Source: Lapidilactobacillus wuchangensis
Lineage (GTDB): Bacteria > Bacillota > Bacilli > Lactobacillales > Lactobacillaceae
NCBI RefSeq assembly: GCF_003946645.1
Contig: NZ_RHOU01000001.1
Coordinates: forward strand, 62,001-126,000
Direction of reading: 5' to 3'
DNA length: 64,000 bases
In this document: positions 24,666 through 33,525 of the stretch, in pieces
Layout of the letters: every line of letters begins with the position of its first letter
How positions within the stretch are numbered: the stretch's first letter is position 1
The notes under the pieces: generated by a model
Seen by the model: the letters and a program-made list of their open reading frames with translations, nothing else
Databases searched by the model: none
Told to the model about the DNA's origin: nothing
Position numbers and translations under genes: made by a program

Positions 24666-27600
24666 ATGACCTTGAAGATCTTTAATTTATCCGATATTCA
24701 CTTTACATCTATAGATGATCCAATATTTGATAAACTTGATTCAATTAAAACCGCAATGAATTCAAGGATATTTCAAAGTGATGCGGTTTTGATTCTGGTT
24801 AGTGGGGACATAGCTTTTAGCGGTACGATTGTACAATATGAAATTGCTGAATTATTTTTTAATGAATTAATTAATTCATTAAAGAACGAGTGTCATCAGC
24901 TTGATATATGGTTTATTCCTGGAAATCATGATGCTGATTTTGAAAAGCCGCAGTTTGTTCGGAATAGATTATTAAAAGATACATATGATTGTGATATAGA
25001 CACGGAGACTTTATCTCTAATTTCAAATGTACAAGAAAACTTTAACGACTTTATTAATAATTTTTCGAATTTTCAAACTAATTTAAAAATGATTAATTCT
25101 AACGAGTTGGTTTCTGTCCTTGATTATCAAATTGATGGAAAAAGTGAATTAAGAATTAATGCGATTAATTCTTCATGGGATTCAACAATATCTGAATCAA
25201 GTGGAAGTATGACTATACCTAAAGATTATTTAAAAATAATAAATTATGACCGTGATGTTAATTTCAACGTTTCTTTGATGCACCATCCACTCAATTGGTA
25301 TTCACCTGATAATAGCAGACAGGTTCGTGAAAAGATTGAGTTAAACTCTAATTGGATTATTACAGGTCACGAGCATGTTGAGACTGAGAGAGAAGTTATT
25401 TATGACCAGAATGATATAGCATATTCTGAAGCGGGTGCATTACAGGAAAATAATAATCAATATACCAGTAAATTCGGGTTATACGAACTTGAGTGTTCTG
25501 AGCAATGTGTAATTCTTAAACCAACAATTTTTTCTTGGATTGTTGATGAGGGGTATTTTGGAAGTGATGAGAAGTCTCAAATCAAAATAAAGACTAAAAA
25601 AGATAATCTAAATTTTAGAGATGATAATTTTGATATATCGCGTAACTTTTCTGAATTTTTACATGACATCGGATCACCAATTGTTCATCCTAGAAAAAAG
25701 AATTTAGAGTTAGATGATGTATTTATTTTCCCTGAACTGGAGGAAAAAGGACAGAATGAGAGCATAAAAGGACGAATTGACTCCAAGCTGCAGGTTGCAA
25801 AATTAGTAGATGGAACTGAGAAGGTCTGGTTTGTTCAAGGAGAGAGAGAAAGTGGAAAAACTTCCTTTTTGAAAAAGATTTTTGAACAGTCATCGATCTC
25901 AGGTTTAACCCCATTGTTTGTGCGTAGACTACCAAAATTAAGTGATATCAAAAATTTCGATACTTGGTTAAGAAAAACTTTTATTTCAAATTATGATGAA
26001 AAATTTTTTGAACGTTATCGTCAAATGCCAACTAAGCGTAAGATCATTCTTATTGATGATTGGCAATTACTTAATTTGAATTTGGAGGGAAAGCGAAACT
26101 TAATTCAGTTAATTCAAAAAAGATTTGGTATCGTTGTGATTATGTCAGAATTTCGTCCTGAAAATAGTCTTGACATCGTGACCTTTTCAGACATATTTGG
26201 CGCGAATAGTATAAGTGAATATTCTCTGAAAAACTTTGGCCGGAAAAAACGGGAGGAATTAATAAATAAGTGGTTGGTAGTTGGTGACGCTGGATACCAC
26301 CAGTTTGAACAAAGTAGTCAAAAAAGATCAATTCAAATAGATCAACTTCAAACGGAAGTTACAGATGTATTGGGATCAAGTTATGTTCCGCAGGTACCTA
26401 TTTATATTTTGATAATTCTACAAAGTTTAAGTAGTGGTGCATCAAAAGATGCTTTTAGAAAGCAAACTAATGGATATTATTACGAGGTGTTGATTACTGC
26501 TGCTTTAATACGAATCGGTGTATCTCAGGAAAAAACTAATACACTTTTCAATTATTTGTCCCAATTAGCCTATGAACTTTTTAAAGCTGATAAACAACTC
26601 TTTGAATATGACTTTTGGTGTGATTTCCACACAAGATATACCAAAAAATATGCTATTTCACCTGCTCAGAACAAGTTGAGTCAATTTCAGGATATACTGA
26701 TTCAAAGCAATATCATTAAGAAGTTCTCAGAAAATGAATATTGCTTTTCATACGAATACATTAATTTCTATTTCATTGCTTTTTATTTATCCGCTAATAT
26801 AACTGTTACACCAGAGATAACGAAATCAGAAATTTCTAACTTGATTGAGAATTCTAATAAAGAGATAAATGCAAATATACTGATATTCTTAATCCATCAT
26901 TCGAAGGATTCCTTCATACTTGATGAAGTTATAAAACAAGCACAAAAATTATTGCCAAATAACGAAGAACTTAATCTTGAAAATGATGTAGGACAAATAA
27001 ATAATCTAATCACGGAATTACCAATACTCGTTTTAAAAGATAATCATAGTTTTGAGGAAAATCGGCTTGTTTATAATGAACAGCAGGATAGATTTGATGA
27101 TACTCAAAATAATAAGAAAAACACTTCCAAGGTTTCATTAAAGGAGCGGAGTATAGAGCTTGTGGAACTTGATAAGGCAGCAAGAATCTCCGAAATTATT
27201 GGTCAAGTTCTCAAGGATTATTCCGGAACAATTGTTGCAAGTCAAAAACTTGAGTTGCTAGAAGCGGCTTATAAGGTATCCTTACGCGCCGGATCAAAAC
27301 TTCTTGAGATTATTAACAGTGAACGTGATGATTTAGTAAAGTTTGTTACTGATAAAATTAAGCAAGATAATCCTGAAAAAGATTTGACGGATGTGGAATT
27401 GAAGAAAATTTCCGGCCAATTAGTTTTTTCTTTCTGCGAAATGGTATGCTTAACGATTGTTGAAAAACTTATTCGGGATACTGGAAATAAAGAATTAGAA
27501 GTAACTTACAGAGAATTGTTTAAAATAACAACTAATACAGCTGTAAAATTAACAATATCTGGAACTGTGTTGGAAATTCTTTATACAAATCCCAAAGGTG

Positions 27601-27785
27601 GTCTTATCAAAGATTTTTACGATAGTTTGAAGGGTAATTTGTTGGTGAAAAATATGGTACAGTTTATGATTGCACGCTATTTATATTTCATTGACTTACC
27701 ATCAAATGAACGACAAAGTATTTCTGATAAGTATGCAGTTAAATATAACCACGTTGATAGACAAAGAATACAGCAAGATAAATAA
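24666..27785 (+). CDS. Metallophosphoesterase-STAND/P-loop NTPase fusion, candidate defence protein
   Basis: The 1039-residue protein has an N-terminal calcineurin-like phosphoesterase with all metal motifs: D10-x-H12, G47-D48, GNHD 86-89, HH 206-207 and GHEH 234-237. After a linker (~300-370) comes a P-loop NTPase with Walker A GERESGKT (392-399) and Walker B IILIDD (460-465). A long alpha-helical C-terminal region (~530-1039) could be a sensor. Effector + NTPase + helical sensor resembles STAND-type antiphage proteins. The DNA is clearly AT-richer than its neighbours and sits alone after tRNA-Ser, suggesting transfer. Defence role is inferred. Confidence 0.8.
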   Translation: MTLKIFNLSDIHFTSIDDPIFDKLDSIKTAMNSRIFQSDAVLILVSGDIAFSGTIVQYEIAELFFNELINSLKNECHQLDIWFIPGNHDADFEKPQFVRNRLLKDTYDCDIDTETLSLISNVQENFNDFINNFSNFQTNLKMINSNELVSVLDYQIDGKSELRINAINSSWDSTISESSGSMTIPKDYLKIINYDRDVNFNVSLMHHPLNWYSPDNSRQVREKIELNSNWIITGHEHVETEREVIYDQNDIAYSEAGALQENNNQYTSKFGLYELECSEQCVILKPTIFSWIVDEGYFGSDEKSQIKIKTKKDNLNFRDDNFDISRNFSEFLHDIGSPIVHPRKKNLELDDVFIFPELEEKGQNESIKGRIDSKLQVAKLVDGTEKVWFVQGERESGKTSFLKKIFEQSSISGLTPLFVRRLPKLSDIKNFDTWLRKTFISNYDEKFFERYRQMPTKRKIILIDDWQLLNLNLEGKRNLIQLIQKRFGIVVIMSEFRPENSLDIVTFSDIFGANSISEYSLKNFGRKKREELINKWLVVGDAGYHQFEQSSQKRSIQIDQLQTEVTDVLGSSYVPQVPIYILIILQSLSSGASKDAFRKQTNGYYYEVLITAALIRIGVSQEKTNTLFNYLSQLAYELFKADKQLFEYDFWCDFHTRYTKKYAISPAQNKLSQFQDILIQSNIIKKFSENEYCFSYEYINFYFIAFYLSANITVTPEITKSEISNLIENSNKEINANILIFLIHHSKDSFILDEVIKQAQKLLPNNEELNLENDVGQINNLITELPILVLKDNHSFEENRLVYNEQQDRFDDTQNNKKNTSKVSLKERSIELVELDKAARISEIIGQVLKDYSGTIVASQKLELLEAAYKVSLRAGSKLLEIINSERDDLVKFVTDKIKQDNPEKDLTDVELKKISGQLVFSFCEMVCLTIVEKLIRDTGNKELEVTYRELFKITTNTAVKLTISGTVLEILYTNPKGGLIKDFYDSLKGNLLVKNMVQFMIARYLYFIDLPSNERQSISDKYAVKYNHVDRQRIQQDK

Positions 27786-27797
27786 TGAGGTACGATC

Positions 27798-28709
27798 GTG
27801 GATAAGCGTAAAGTTTTAGGGGCAGTATTATTAAGTGTGGCTGCCAGTGTTTGGGGTGGCATGTTTGTAGTTGTGAAATCAATTGTCACCGAAATTCCGC
27901 CAGTGGAATTGGTCTGGCTGCGGTATCTAAGTGGGGTCATTGTCTTATTGATCATTTGTTTGGCCAGCCGCATTAAATGGCATTGGGATCGGCATAATTT
28001 ATTTCTGATTTTTCTGATTGGGCTAATTGGCAGCACGATTTCCATCGTGACCCAAGAAACTGGGACTTGGCTCTCATCAGCACAATTAGGTTCGGTTATT
28101 ACGGCGGCCACGCCAACTTTTATGGTGCTGTTTAGTTGGTGGCTCTTGAAAAAACGGCCGTCTCATGGCGACTTGATTGGCTTGGTTCTTTCGGGAATTG
28201 GCGTGTTAGTCATTGTTGGGGTGCAATTCAAAGGCAAGCATATTTTGGCCGGAACGTTGCTGTTAGTAATCGCGGCATTGACTTGGGCCTTAATGTCAGT
28301 GATTATTCAAATGGTCGATCAGAAATATGATGTGCTGCAGATTACTTTTTTGGCAGCGGTGGTGGCCGTTATCTGCCTAACGCCATGGGTCTTGATTAAG
28401 GACCATAGTGTGATTATGGCCATTCATTTTACGCAGCCTCATGTGTTCTTGAGTATTTTATATTTAGGCGCAATTTCAACGTCGTTAGGTTTCGCCTTTT
28501 GGAATAAGGGCCTGCAATTAATGGATAGCAATACTGCTGGACTGTTTTTCTTATTTCAACCAATTGTTGGCACTTTATTAGGCTGGTTGTTCTTAGGTGA
28601 GGCAATTAGTTGGGGCTTCGTTGTTGGGACGGCTCTAATTTTTCTGAGCATCTGGGTATCGATCAAATGGCCACAGACGGTTTCAGTCGGGCATGAGCGT
28701 TTAGAGTAA
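27798..28709 (+). CDS. EamA-family (DMT superfamily) transporter
   Basis: The 303-residue protein shows ten membrane helices in two EamA halves: WGGMFVVVKSIV and PPVELVWLRYLSG in the first, and a second half ending in LFFLFQPIVGTLLGWLFLGE. This is the drug/metabolite transporter pattern. Substrate unknown. GTG 27798 with TGAGG seven bases upstream is the start. Base composition returns to the window norm here, marking the right edge of the AT-rich segment. Confidence 0.9.
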   Translation: MDKRKVLGAVLLSVAASVWGGMFVVVKSIVTEIPPVELVWLRYLSGVIVLLIICLASRIKWHWDRHNLFLIFLIGLIGSTISIVTQETGTWLSSAQLGSVITAATPTFMVLFSWWLLKKRPSHGDLIGLVLSGIGVLVIVGVQFKGKHILAGTLLLVIAALTWALMSVIIQMVDQKYDVLQITFLAAVVAVICLTPWVLIKDHSVIMAIHFTQPHVFLSILYLGAISTSLGFAFWNKGLQLMDSNTAGLFFLFQPIVGTLLGWLFLGEAISWGFVVGTALIFLSIWVSIKWPQTVSVGHERLE

Positions 28710-28734
28710 GTGAGTTTATTGGGGGAGAAAAATT

Positions 28735-28980
28735 TTGGCATATCACAATTATTCGTTTTATTATAACCGGCGGCATGAGCCTAAATGGCATGACGCTTAT
28801 ATTCAAGTTCGCAACCAGCGAATCAGGGACACGATTATCACCATTATCATGATTCCTGTCGTACTTTACGCGGTTTACTGGGTTTTGCTTCGAGTAAGTC
28901 CAGAACAAGCAATGACTTACCGTAATTTCTTTGTCGAAGTCAAAATGGCGATTCAGTCATTCTTTAATTCATTTTCATAA
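28735..28980 (+). CDS. Small single-TM hypothetical protein
   Basis: TTG 28735, eight bases after GGGGGAG, gives 81 residues: a Tyr/His/Arg-rich N-terminus (YHNYSFYYNRRHEPKWHD), a membrane helix (about 34-53) and a short amphipathic C-terminus. No family is recognised. It probably shares the EamA transcript, since it follows by 25 bases and a terminator comes right after. Confidence 0.65.
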   Translation: MAYHNYSFYYNRRHEPKWHDAYIQVRNQRIRDTIITIIMIPVVLYAVYWVLLRVSPEQAMTYRNFFVEVKMAIQSFFNSFS

Positions 28981-28987
28981 TAATGAT

Positions 28988-29037
28988 AAAAAAAGCGCCT
29001 TAATTATTCGATCAACGAATAGTCAGGGCGCCTTTTA
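28988..29037. terminator. Bidirectional terminator
   Basis: AAAAGCGCCTtaattATTCG pairs with CGAATagtcAGGGCGCCTTTT around a small loop. It lies between a rightward and a leftward gene. Confidence 0.82.
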
Positions 29038-29214
29038 TTACTTGGTTTTAGGATAAGGGGCCAATTCAGCCGCCGTAAAATAAACTTGTTGGCTGCCGCC
29101 AATGCGAACCAGATAACGGTCGTGTTTGGCATCGTAGAAAACAATTACTGCGATGATGTTTTGCCAAGTTTTCTGTGGCAGTTGTACTAAATCACCAATT
29201 TTAAATGTTGGCAT
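29038..29214 (-). CDS. Small protein, SH3-like/DUF fold suspected
   Basis: A 58-residue frame: MPTFKIGDLVQLPQKTWQ, then IIAVIVFYDAKHDRYLVRI, then GSQQVYFTAAELAPYPKTK. The 'K-x-G-D-x-V' start and aromatic strands look like a small SH3-like beta barrel that may bind nucleic acid or protein. ATG 29214 follows AGAAAGGA with good spacing, and its stop abuts the shared terminator, both supporting a real gene. Function unknown. Confidence 0.72.
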   Translation of the reverse strand: MPTFKIGDLVQLPQKTWQNIIAVIVFYDAKHDRYLVRIGGSQQVYFTAAELAPYPKTK

Positions 29215-29480
29215 GATTGCATTCCTTTCTGTAATTTTAAATTTTTTTGATTTGATCTAAGTCGCGCCCTAGTTGAGCGCGGCAGGGGCCCCAGTGATTT
29301 TGTGGGCGTAAAACCTCGGGCTGTTGATTTGAGCTTATTAGCTTAGGACAAAGTTTTCCCAATTTGAAGAGGTGGTGGCGGCGCAATTTGAGGGGCGTGG
29401 AACGCCATGGGCATTGATCTGAGCTTATTGCTTTCAGCAACAATCTCAGATACAAGCCTTATTCTAACCGCTGAAGCGGC

Positions 29481-29601
29481 AAACGCGTTCAGAGCAGCAA
29501 ACGGCTATGATTAACTGAAATAATTGCTCGATCTGGTTACACCAGCTCAAGCAATTATTTGCAGTTACTCTACGCCGAAAAATCGCTGCTCATCACACTC
29601 T
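29481..29601. repeat. Foldback insertion inside a structured repeat
   Basis: 121 bases absent from the other copies. GAGCAGC (29492-29498) pairs with GCTGCTC (29585-29591). Inside, TAACTGAAATAATTGCT pairs with AGCAATTATTTGCAGTTA. No target duplication is obvious. A second kind of palindromic element is likely. Confidence 0.6.
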
Positions 29602-29705
29602 AAGAATAATTTCATGGCTGACGCCAATTGCGCCGCCACCACCAGATGAAACTAACAAAACTGAGCACCACTATTGGCCAAATCAGATTGTGGTGAGACA
29701 AAATC

Positions 29706-29750
29706 AGTGTGACAATCTCTGCTGATAATAAAGCTGTCACACCGCTTTTT
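29706..29750 (+). terminator. Central terminator-like hairpin of repeat copy 3
   Basis: GTGTGACAATCTC pairs imperfectly with the GCTGTCACACCGC side, followed by TTTTTG. It occupies the conserved central position of the composite. Confidence 0.65.
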
Positions 29751-30039
29751 GCTGTTCAATTATGATTACTAATTGAATTGAGTTAATGAATCCCACTAAC
29801 ACTGCCTTAAGCACTAACAAGAATGAAGTGAACTAACTCAATTCCAGACGGAATGGAGGGCGTGGTTGTCAGCCGCCAAATTTGTCTTATTGCTTTAGCA
29901 ATTAGACAAAGGCTCGTATTTGAAACAATTCGGTCTGTAATTGGTTCAAATCGATGCCGGCAGCGTTCCACAACCAGCAAGCCCGCAATGGAGTCAGACA
30001 CTGTTCCGTTTCAGCACAATCACCAGTGCAGTCACTTTT

Positions 30040-30390
30040 TTAATATTTGTGATTATAATGACGCAGACACAGCCACTTGATGATCACAATTAAGTAGGGC
30101 AGGCTTAGTGCCCAAAAGAATAAAATCGTAAATAATAGCGGTTGTAGTTGTAAGCGAGTTTGGTAGAAAACCATGCCAAAGTCAGTGCCCCATAGCAACG
30201 CCAGCACTAACACGACTGCTGAAAGTAGCGTAATGATCATGAGGGTTTGCCGTTCAGCCGAACTAACGACCAACTGCCAGCGCTCATCATTATGGTAGGC
30301 TTCGCGCCATTTGGTTTCGTAGCGAAAAGTTAACCACCAAATTAAAACAAAAATTAAACCTAAACTAGATAAAAAAATGGGACTAATCAT
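30040..30390 (-). CDS. Membrane protein paired with XRE regulator
   Basis: ATG 30390 overlaps the 3' end of the upstream regulator gene and gives 116 residues with three hydrophobic segments (about 5-22, 50-70 and 84-108). No family is recognised. A regulator plus a small membrane protein in one overlapping unit is common for Cro/CI-type switches controlling a membrane function. The longer frame that starts within the regulator is rejected because it lacks a ribosome site. Confidence 0.72.
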   Translation of the reverse strand: MISPIFLSSLGLIFVLIWWLTFRYETKWREAYHNDERWQLVVSSAERQTLMIITLLSAVVLVLALLWGTDFGMVFYQTRLQLQPLLFTILFFWALSLPYLIVIIKWLCLRHYNHKY

Positions 30391-30598
30391 TTTTCTCAAG
30401 TTCCTCCTCGTAAATAAAAACTTGTTCAATTGACTGGTTAAAGGCCGACGCAATTCGAAAGGCCAAAGCTAATGAAGGCGTGTATTTATATTTCTCAATT
30501 GAAATGACCGCTTGTCGAGAAATACCAACGGCCGCCGCTAAATCAGCTTGCGTCCAGTCCTTAGTGGCCCGTAAAACTTTGATGCGATTTTTGATCAT
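30383..30598 (-). CDS. XRE-family (Cro/CI-type) transcriptional regulator
   Basis: The 71-residue protein is a single helix-turn-helix domain: IKVLRATKDWTQADLAAAVG, then ISRQAVISIEKYKYTPSLALAFRIA. This is the short YozG/PlcR-like type usually found beside a small membrane protein. It is likely autoregulatory. An AGGAG-like site precedes the ATG at 30598, and it overlaps the downstream membrane-protein gene by 8 bases. Confidence 0.92.
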   Translation of the reverse strand: MIKNRIKVLRATKDWTQADLAAAVGISRQAVISIEKYKYTPSLALAFRIASAFNQSIEQVFIYEEELEKND

Positions 30599-30851
30599 GA
30601 TTGTACTCCTAGTGACAAGTAATGACGTGATTACTCTTTAAATGTAAATAAGTGATGACATTTTGTCAAGAGGCGATTACTAAATGAAGTGTTCGTTAAT
30701 GGGGGCGATCTTAAGCAGAATTCTTAATTTTCACTTTAACTAACTTGACTGTCAGTGGCGTGGTTACTGGTTCTGTGTCATAATAAAACTATCGCTAAAA
30801 ATATTAACTTGTCAGACTAATTAGAAAAAATACCAATTGGAGGCTTTTATA

Positions 30852-31331
30852 ATGGATATGTTAACTTTTATGGAAAATCGCATTGATCAAATGGATTTTG
30901 CTGGAGATTTGAACATTAATTGGGATGGTGATATTCGTTCTTTTGAATTGGAAATTACCATGGTTGGCCAAACCAATGATCTGGAAATTGAAAATCAAGA
31001 GGGCGGCACGGCGGACCAAGAAGTGACTTACGATGACGCCTTATTAATTTATGACCAGAAAAAAGTTGATGGCTCCGAATACGCGGAGAATTATTTACAA
31101 ATTATTCCCTTCAATGGTCGCCAAGGAATCGAACAAGCAACTTTAACGGGATTATTCAATTATTTAGAAACTTTATTAGATGACAGCATGAACGATTTCC
31201 TTGATTTCCTCGACCCAGAAATGACCGTGGCCACTTTCCAAATCAATTGGTCACAAACTGATTTCGAACAAGCCGTCCAAGAAGCAAAATTAGCTGGGGC
31301 AGCAGGTTATTTTACTTATCCAAAATATTAA
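30852..31331 (+). CDS. DUF3013 family protein
   Basis: ATG 30852 follows TTGGAGG and gives 159 residues; the in-frame TTG at 30837 is part of the ribosome site. The acidic protein has NWDGDIRSFELEI, DDALLIYD and an ending GYFTYPKY, matching DUF3013, a lactic-acid-bacterial family normally encoded just before prmA, as here. No catalytic motif is visible. Thirteen bases separate it from prmA, so co-transcription is likely. Confidence 0.85.
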   Translation: MDMLTFMENRIDQMDFAGDLNINWDGDIRSFELEITMVGQTNDLEIENQEGGTADQEVTYDDALLIYDQKKVDGSEYAENYLQIIPFNGRQGIEQATLTGLFNYLETLLDDSMNDFLDFLDPEMTVATFQINWSQTDFEQAVQEAKLAGAAGYFTYPKY

Positions 31332-31343
31332 GGAGTCGCGCTA

Positions 31344-32252
31344 ATGGACTGGTGGCAAGTACGGGTTGATTGCACAAATGATCAAGTTGAAATTATTGCA
31401 AATGTTTTTGAAGATTTAGGAACTGGTGGCGTCCAAATTGCTGACCAGGAGACGACTGATTTCCAATTGGCGGCTGGTTGGCAAGCAGTGATTGCTTATT
31501 TACCTGCGTCTCGCGATTTAGCTAACTTCATGACAGCTTTACGCCAGCAACTGGCCAAATTGGCGACGGCTGGTTTGCTCAAGTCAGATTTACCTATCGC
31601 TACTAAGGACATTAATGAGGCTGATTGGCAAACAAGTTGGCAAGACTTTTACCAGCCGATTCAGCTTAGTCGCTATCTCACCATCGTGCCCCAATGGCAA
31701 AAGTATCAGCCAGCGTCGGCTACTGAACAGGTTGTCTATTTAAATCCCGGCAAGTCTTTTGGGACTGGTGCTCATACTACTAGTCAATTGGCGGCTGCGG
31801 CTTTGGAATTAACGCTTCGGCCGCACATGGCGGTTTTTGATGTGGGAACAGGTTCGGGAATTCTCAGTTTGTTGGCTTGGAAATTAGGCGCTGGCCGGAT
31901 TGTGGCCACCGAAATTGATCAGCCATCGTTGACTTATACCCGAGATAATTTGGCTTTCAATCAGGCCGACAAGGCAATTGAATTACATCAGGGGAGTTTG
32001 CTGGAACCTGTTCGCGCCCAAGCCAACCTAATTGTTGCGAACATGTTGCCCGAAGCTTTATTGCCGCTAATTCCTCAACTAGATGCTCATTTGTTGCCTC
32101 AGGGCCAGATTATTTATACGGGTATTATTGCTGAGCAAGCTGAGAAAATGAAACAGGCATTAGTGGCGGCTGGTTTTGCAATTACTTTGACCATTAGTCA
32201 GAATCATTGGTATTGTTTCCGTGCTCAACGCCAAAGCGAGGTGGCTGACTAA
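31344..32252 (+). CDS. prmA: Ribosomal protein L11 methyltransferase
   Basis: The 302-residue enzyme trimethylates ribosomal protein L11 using S-adenosylmethionine. Seen: the N-terminal L11-recognition region (QVRVDCTNDQVEII), GKSFGTGAHTTSQL, and the SAM motif FDVGTGSGILSLLAWKLGA near residue 165, followed by ATEID and NMLPE (motif IV). AAGGAG lies upstream of ATG 31344. Its stop overlaps the rsmE start (TAATG), a conserved prmA-rsmE pair. Confidence 0.95.
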   Translation: MDWWQVRVDCTNDQVEIIANVFEDLGTGGVQIADQETTDFQLAAGWQAVIAYLPASRDLANFMTALRQQLAKLATAGLLKSDLPIATKDINEADWQTSWQDFYQPIQLSRYLTIVPQWQKYQPASATEQVVYLNPGKSFGTGAHTTSQLAAAALELTLRPHMAVFDVGTGSGILSLLAWKLGAGRIVATEIDQPSLTYTRDNLAFNQADKAIELHQGSLLEPVRAQANLIVANMLPEALLPLIPQLDAHLLPQGQIIYTGIIAEQAEKMKQALVAAGFAITLTISQNHWYCFRAQRQSEVAD

Positions 32253-33040
32253 TGCAATTGGTTTTTGTCGAGCAAACATTAACAGCCGGGCAACTGGTTA
32301 CATTAACGGCGGATCACTATCAGCATGTGATCCAAGTTCTGCGCCAAAAGGCTGGTGATGAGCTAGAAATCGTCGGGACTGATCAGCAAGGATTTTGCGG
32401 CGAGATCAAAACTATTACGACTGAAGAGAAATCGTTTACGGTGCAGCTCGCTGAGACACCTTTGGTCAACACCGAATTACCAGTTCAGGCGGAGGTTATT
32501 TGTGGGCTCCCCAAACGAGAAAAAACTGAATTAATTGTTCAAAAGGCAACTGAATTAGGTGCCAGTAAAATAATTTTCTTTGCTGGGCAGCGTTCAATTA
32601 TGCGTTGGCGGCCGGAACAAGTCGGCAAGAAATTAGCGCGCTTGCAACAAATCGCGACGAGTGCTGCTGAACAATCCCACCGCCGCCAAATTCCGGAAGT
32701 GTTATATTGGCCCAATCTGCTGAAGTCATTACCAGCAGGCACTCATAATTTAGTGGCTTATGAAGAAGTGGTTAAAGGTCAGCGTGACACTGAATTAGGT
32801 CGGCAATTAAGCAGTTTGCAACAAGCCTTGTACACTGAACAAACCATTGAGCAGCAACCAGTCGTTCGTACAATTTTCGGTCCTGAAGGTGGCTTGACAG
32901 TTGCTGAAGTGGAGCAGTTGCAACAACAAGGCGTTCACTGTATTGGTTTAGGACCACGAATTTTGCGAACAGAGACGGCACCGCTTTATTTTCTAAGTAG
33001 TTTAAGTTATGCTATTGAGGTTGAAGCTTTTACAAAGTAA
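32252..33040 (+). CDS. rsmE: 16S rRNA (uracil(1498)-N3)-methyltransferase
   Basis: The 262-residue SPOUT-class enzyme methylates U1498 of 16S rRNA. Evidence: an N-terminal PUA-like part (HYQHVIQVLRQKAGDELEIV), GLPKREKTELIVQKATELG, and the knot motif FGPEGGLTVAEVEQL followed by LGPRILRTETAPL, which forms the SAM-binding loop. It overlaps prmA by one base. Confidence 0.95.
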   Translation: MQLVFVEQTLTAGQLVTLTADHYQHVIQVLRQKAGDELEIVGTDQQGFCGEIKTITTEEKSFTVQLAETPLVNTELPVQAEVICGLPKREKTELIVQKATELGASKIIFFAGQRSIMRWRPEQVGKKLARLQQIATSAAEQSHRRQIPEVLYWPNLLKSLPAGTHNLVAYEEVVKGQRDTELGRQLSSLQQALYTEQTIEQQPVVRTIFGPEGGLTVAEVEQLQQQGVHCIGLGPRILRTETAPLYFLSSLSYAIEVEAFTK

Positions 33041-33095
33041 GCAATGCCAGGACTGTTCGTTAGGCATTTTATTATCACAAGAATAGGTGTGGATC

Positions 33096-33467
33096 ATGAC
33101 AAAACTGGGTAAATATTTTCCAAAAACAATTATTATTATTTTAGTGACAACATTGGTTGCTTGCTTTGGCCTACCATTACTTTCAACGTTAATTGGCATT
33201 TCCAAAGCACGCCGAATTTTATGGCTATTTTTAATTATTGACCCAATTTTGACCGCCGTTTTTGCTGCCATCATCAAGCGGCAAGCCTTACCAATCTGGT
33301 GGATTTTTTTATTCCCAGTGGTTTTCACGGCTAGTATTTGGTGGCGCTTTGCGAAATACAATTATTGGTTGGCCGGGGTCTTATTGGTGTTGAGCTTGAT
33401 TTTTTATTTAGTGGTACCTGCGCAGCACGAACAACCAGTGAAATCTAAGCGCTCCTTTGGCGCCTAG
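33096..33467 (+). CDS. Small polytopic membrane protein
   Basis: ATG 33096 behind AATAGGTG gives 123 residues with about four hydrophobic segments (near 10-32, 43-63, 70-88 and 93-111) and a polar tail. I recognise no family. It lies between rsmE and relA and may be read from the same transcript; no terminator is visible on either side. Confidence 0.7.
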   Translation: MTKLGKYFPKTIIIILVTTLVACFGLPLLSTLIGISKARRILWLFLIIDPILTAVFAAIIKRQALPIWWIFLFPVVFTASIWWRFAKYNYWLAGVLLVLSLIFYLVVPAQHEQPVKSKRSFGA

Positions 33468-33525
33468 TTACTGTTAGTTGCGCCTTGAAAACTTGGCAGT
33501 TGATATCTAAGTTAGGGATGAAATC

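Larger units (their letters stand above)
29268..30002. repeat. Composite structured repeat, copy 3, with foldback insertion
   Basis: Most of the ~800-base gap. A truncated left arm (29275-29320) precedes a full unit closed by GGTGGTGGCGGCGCAATT and AATTGCGCCGCCACCACC, a perfect 18-bp stem. The unit is interrupted in its second hairpin by a 121-bp insert. The central hairpin, conserved linker and right unit (29843-30000) with a TTGTCTTATTGC/GCAATTAGACAA hairpin follow. The right unit is almost identical to that of copy 1. Confidence 0.85.
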
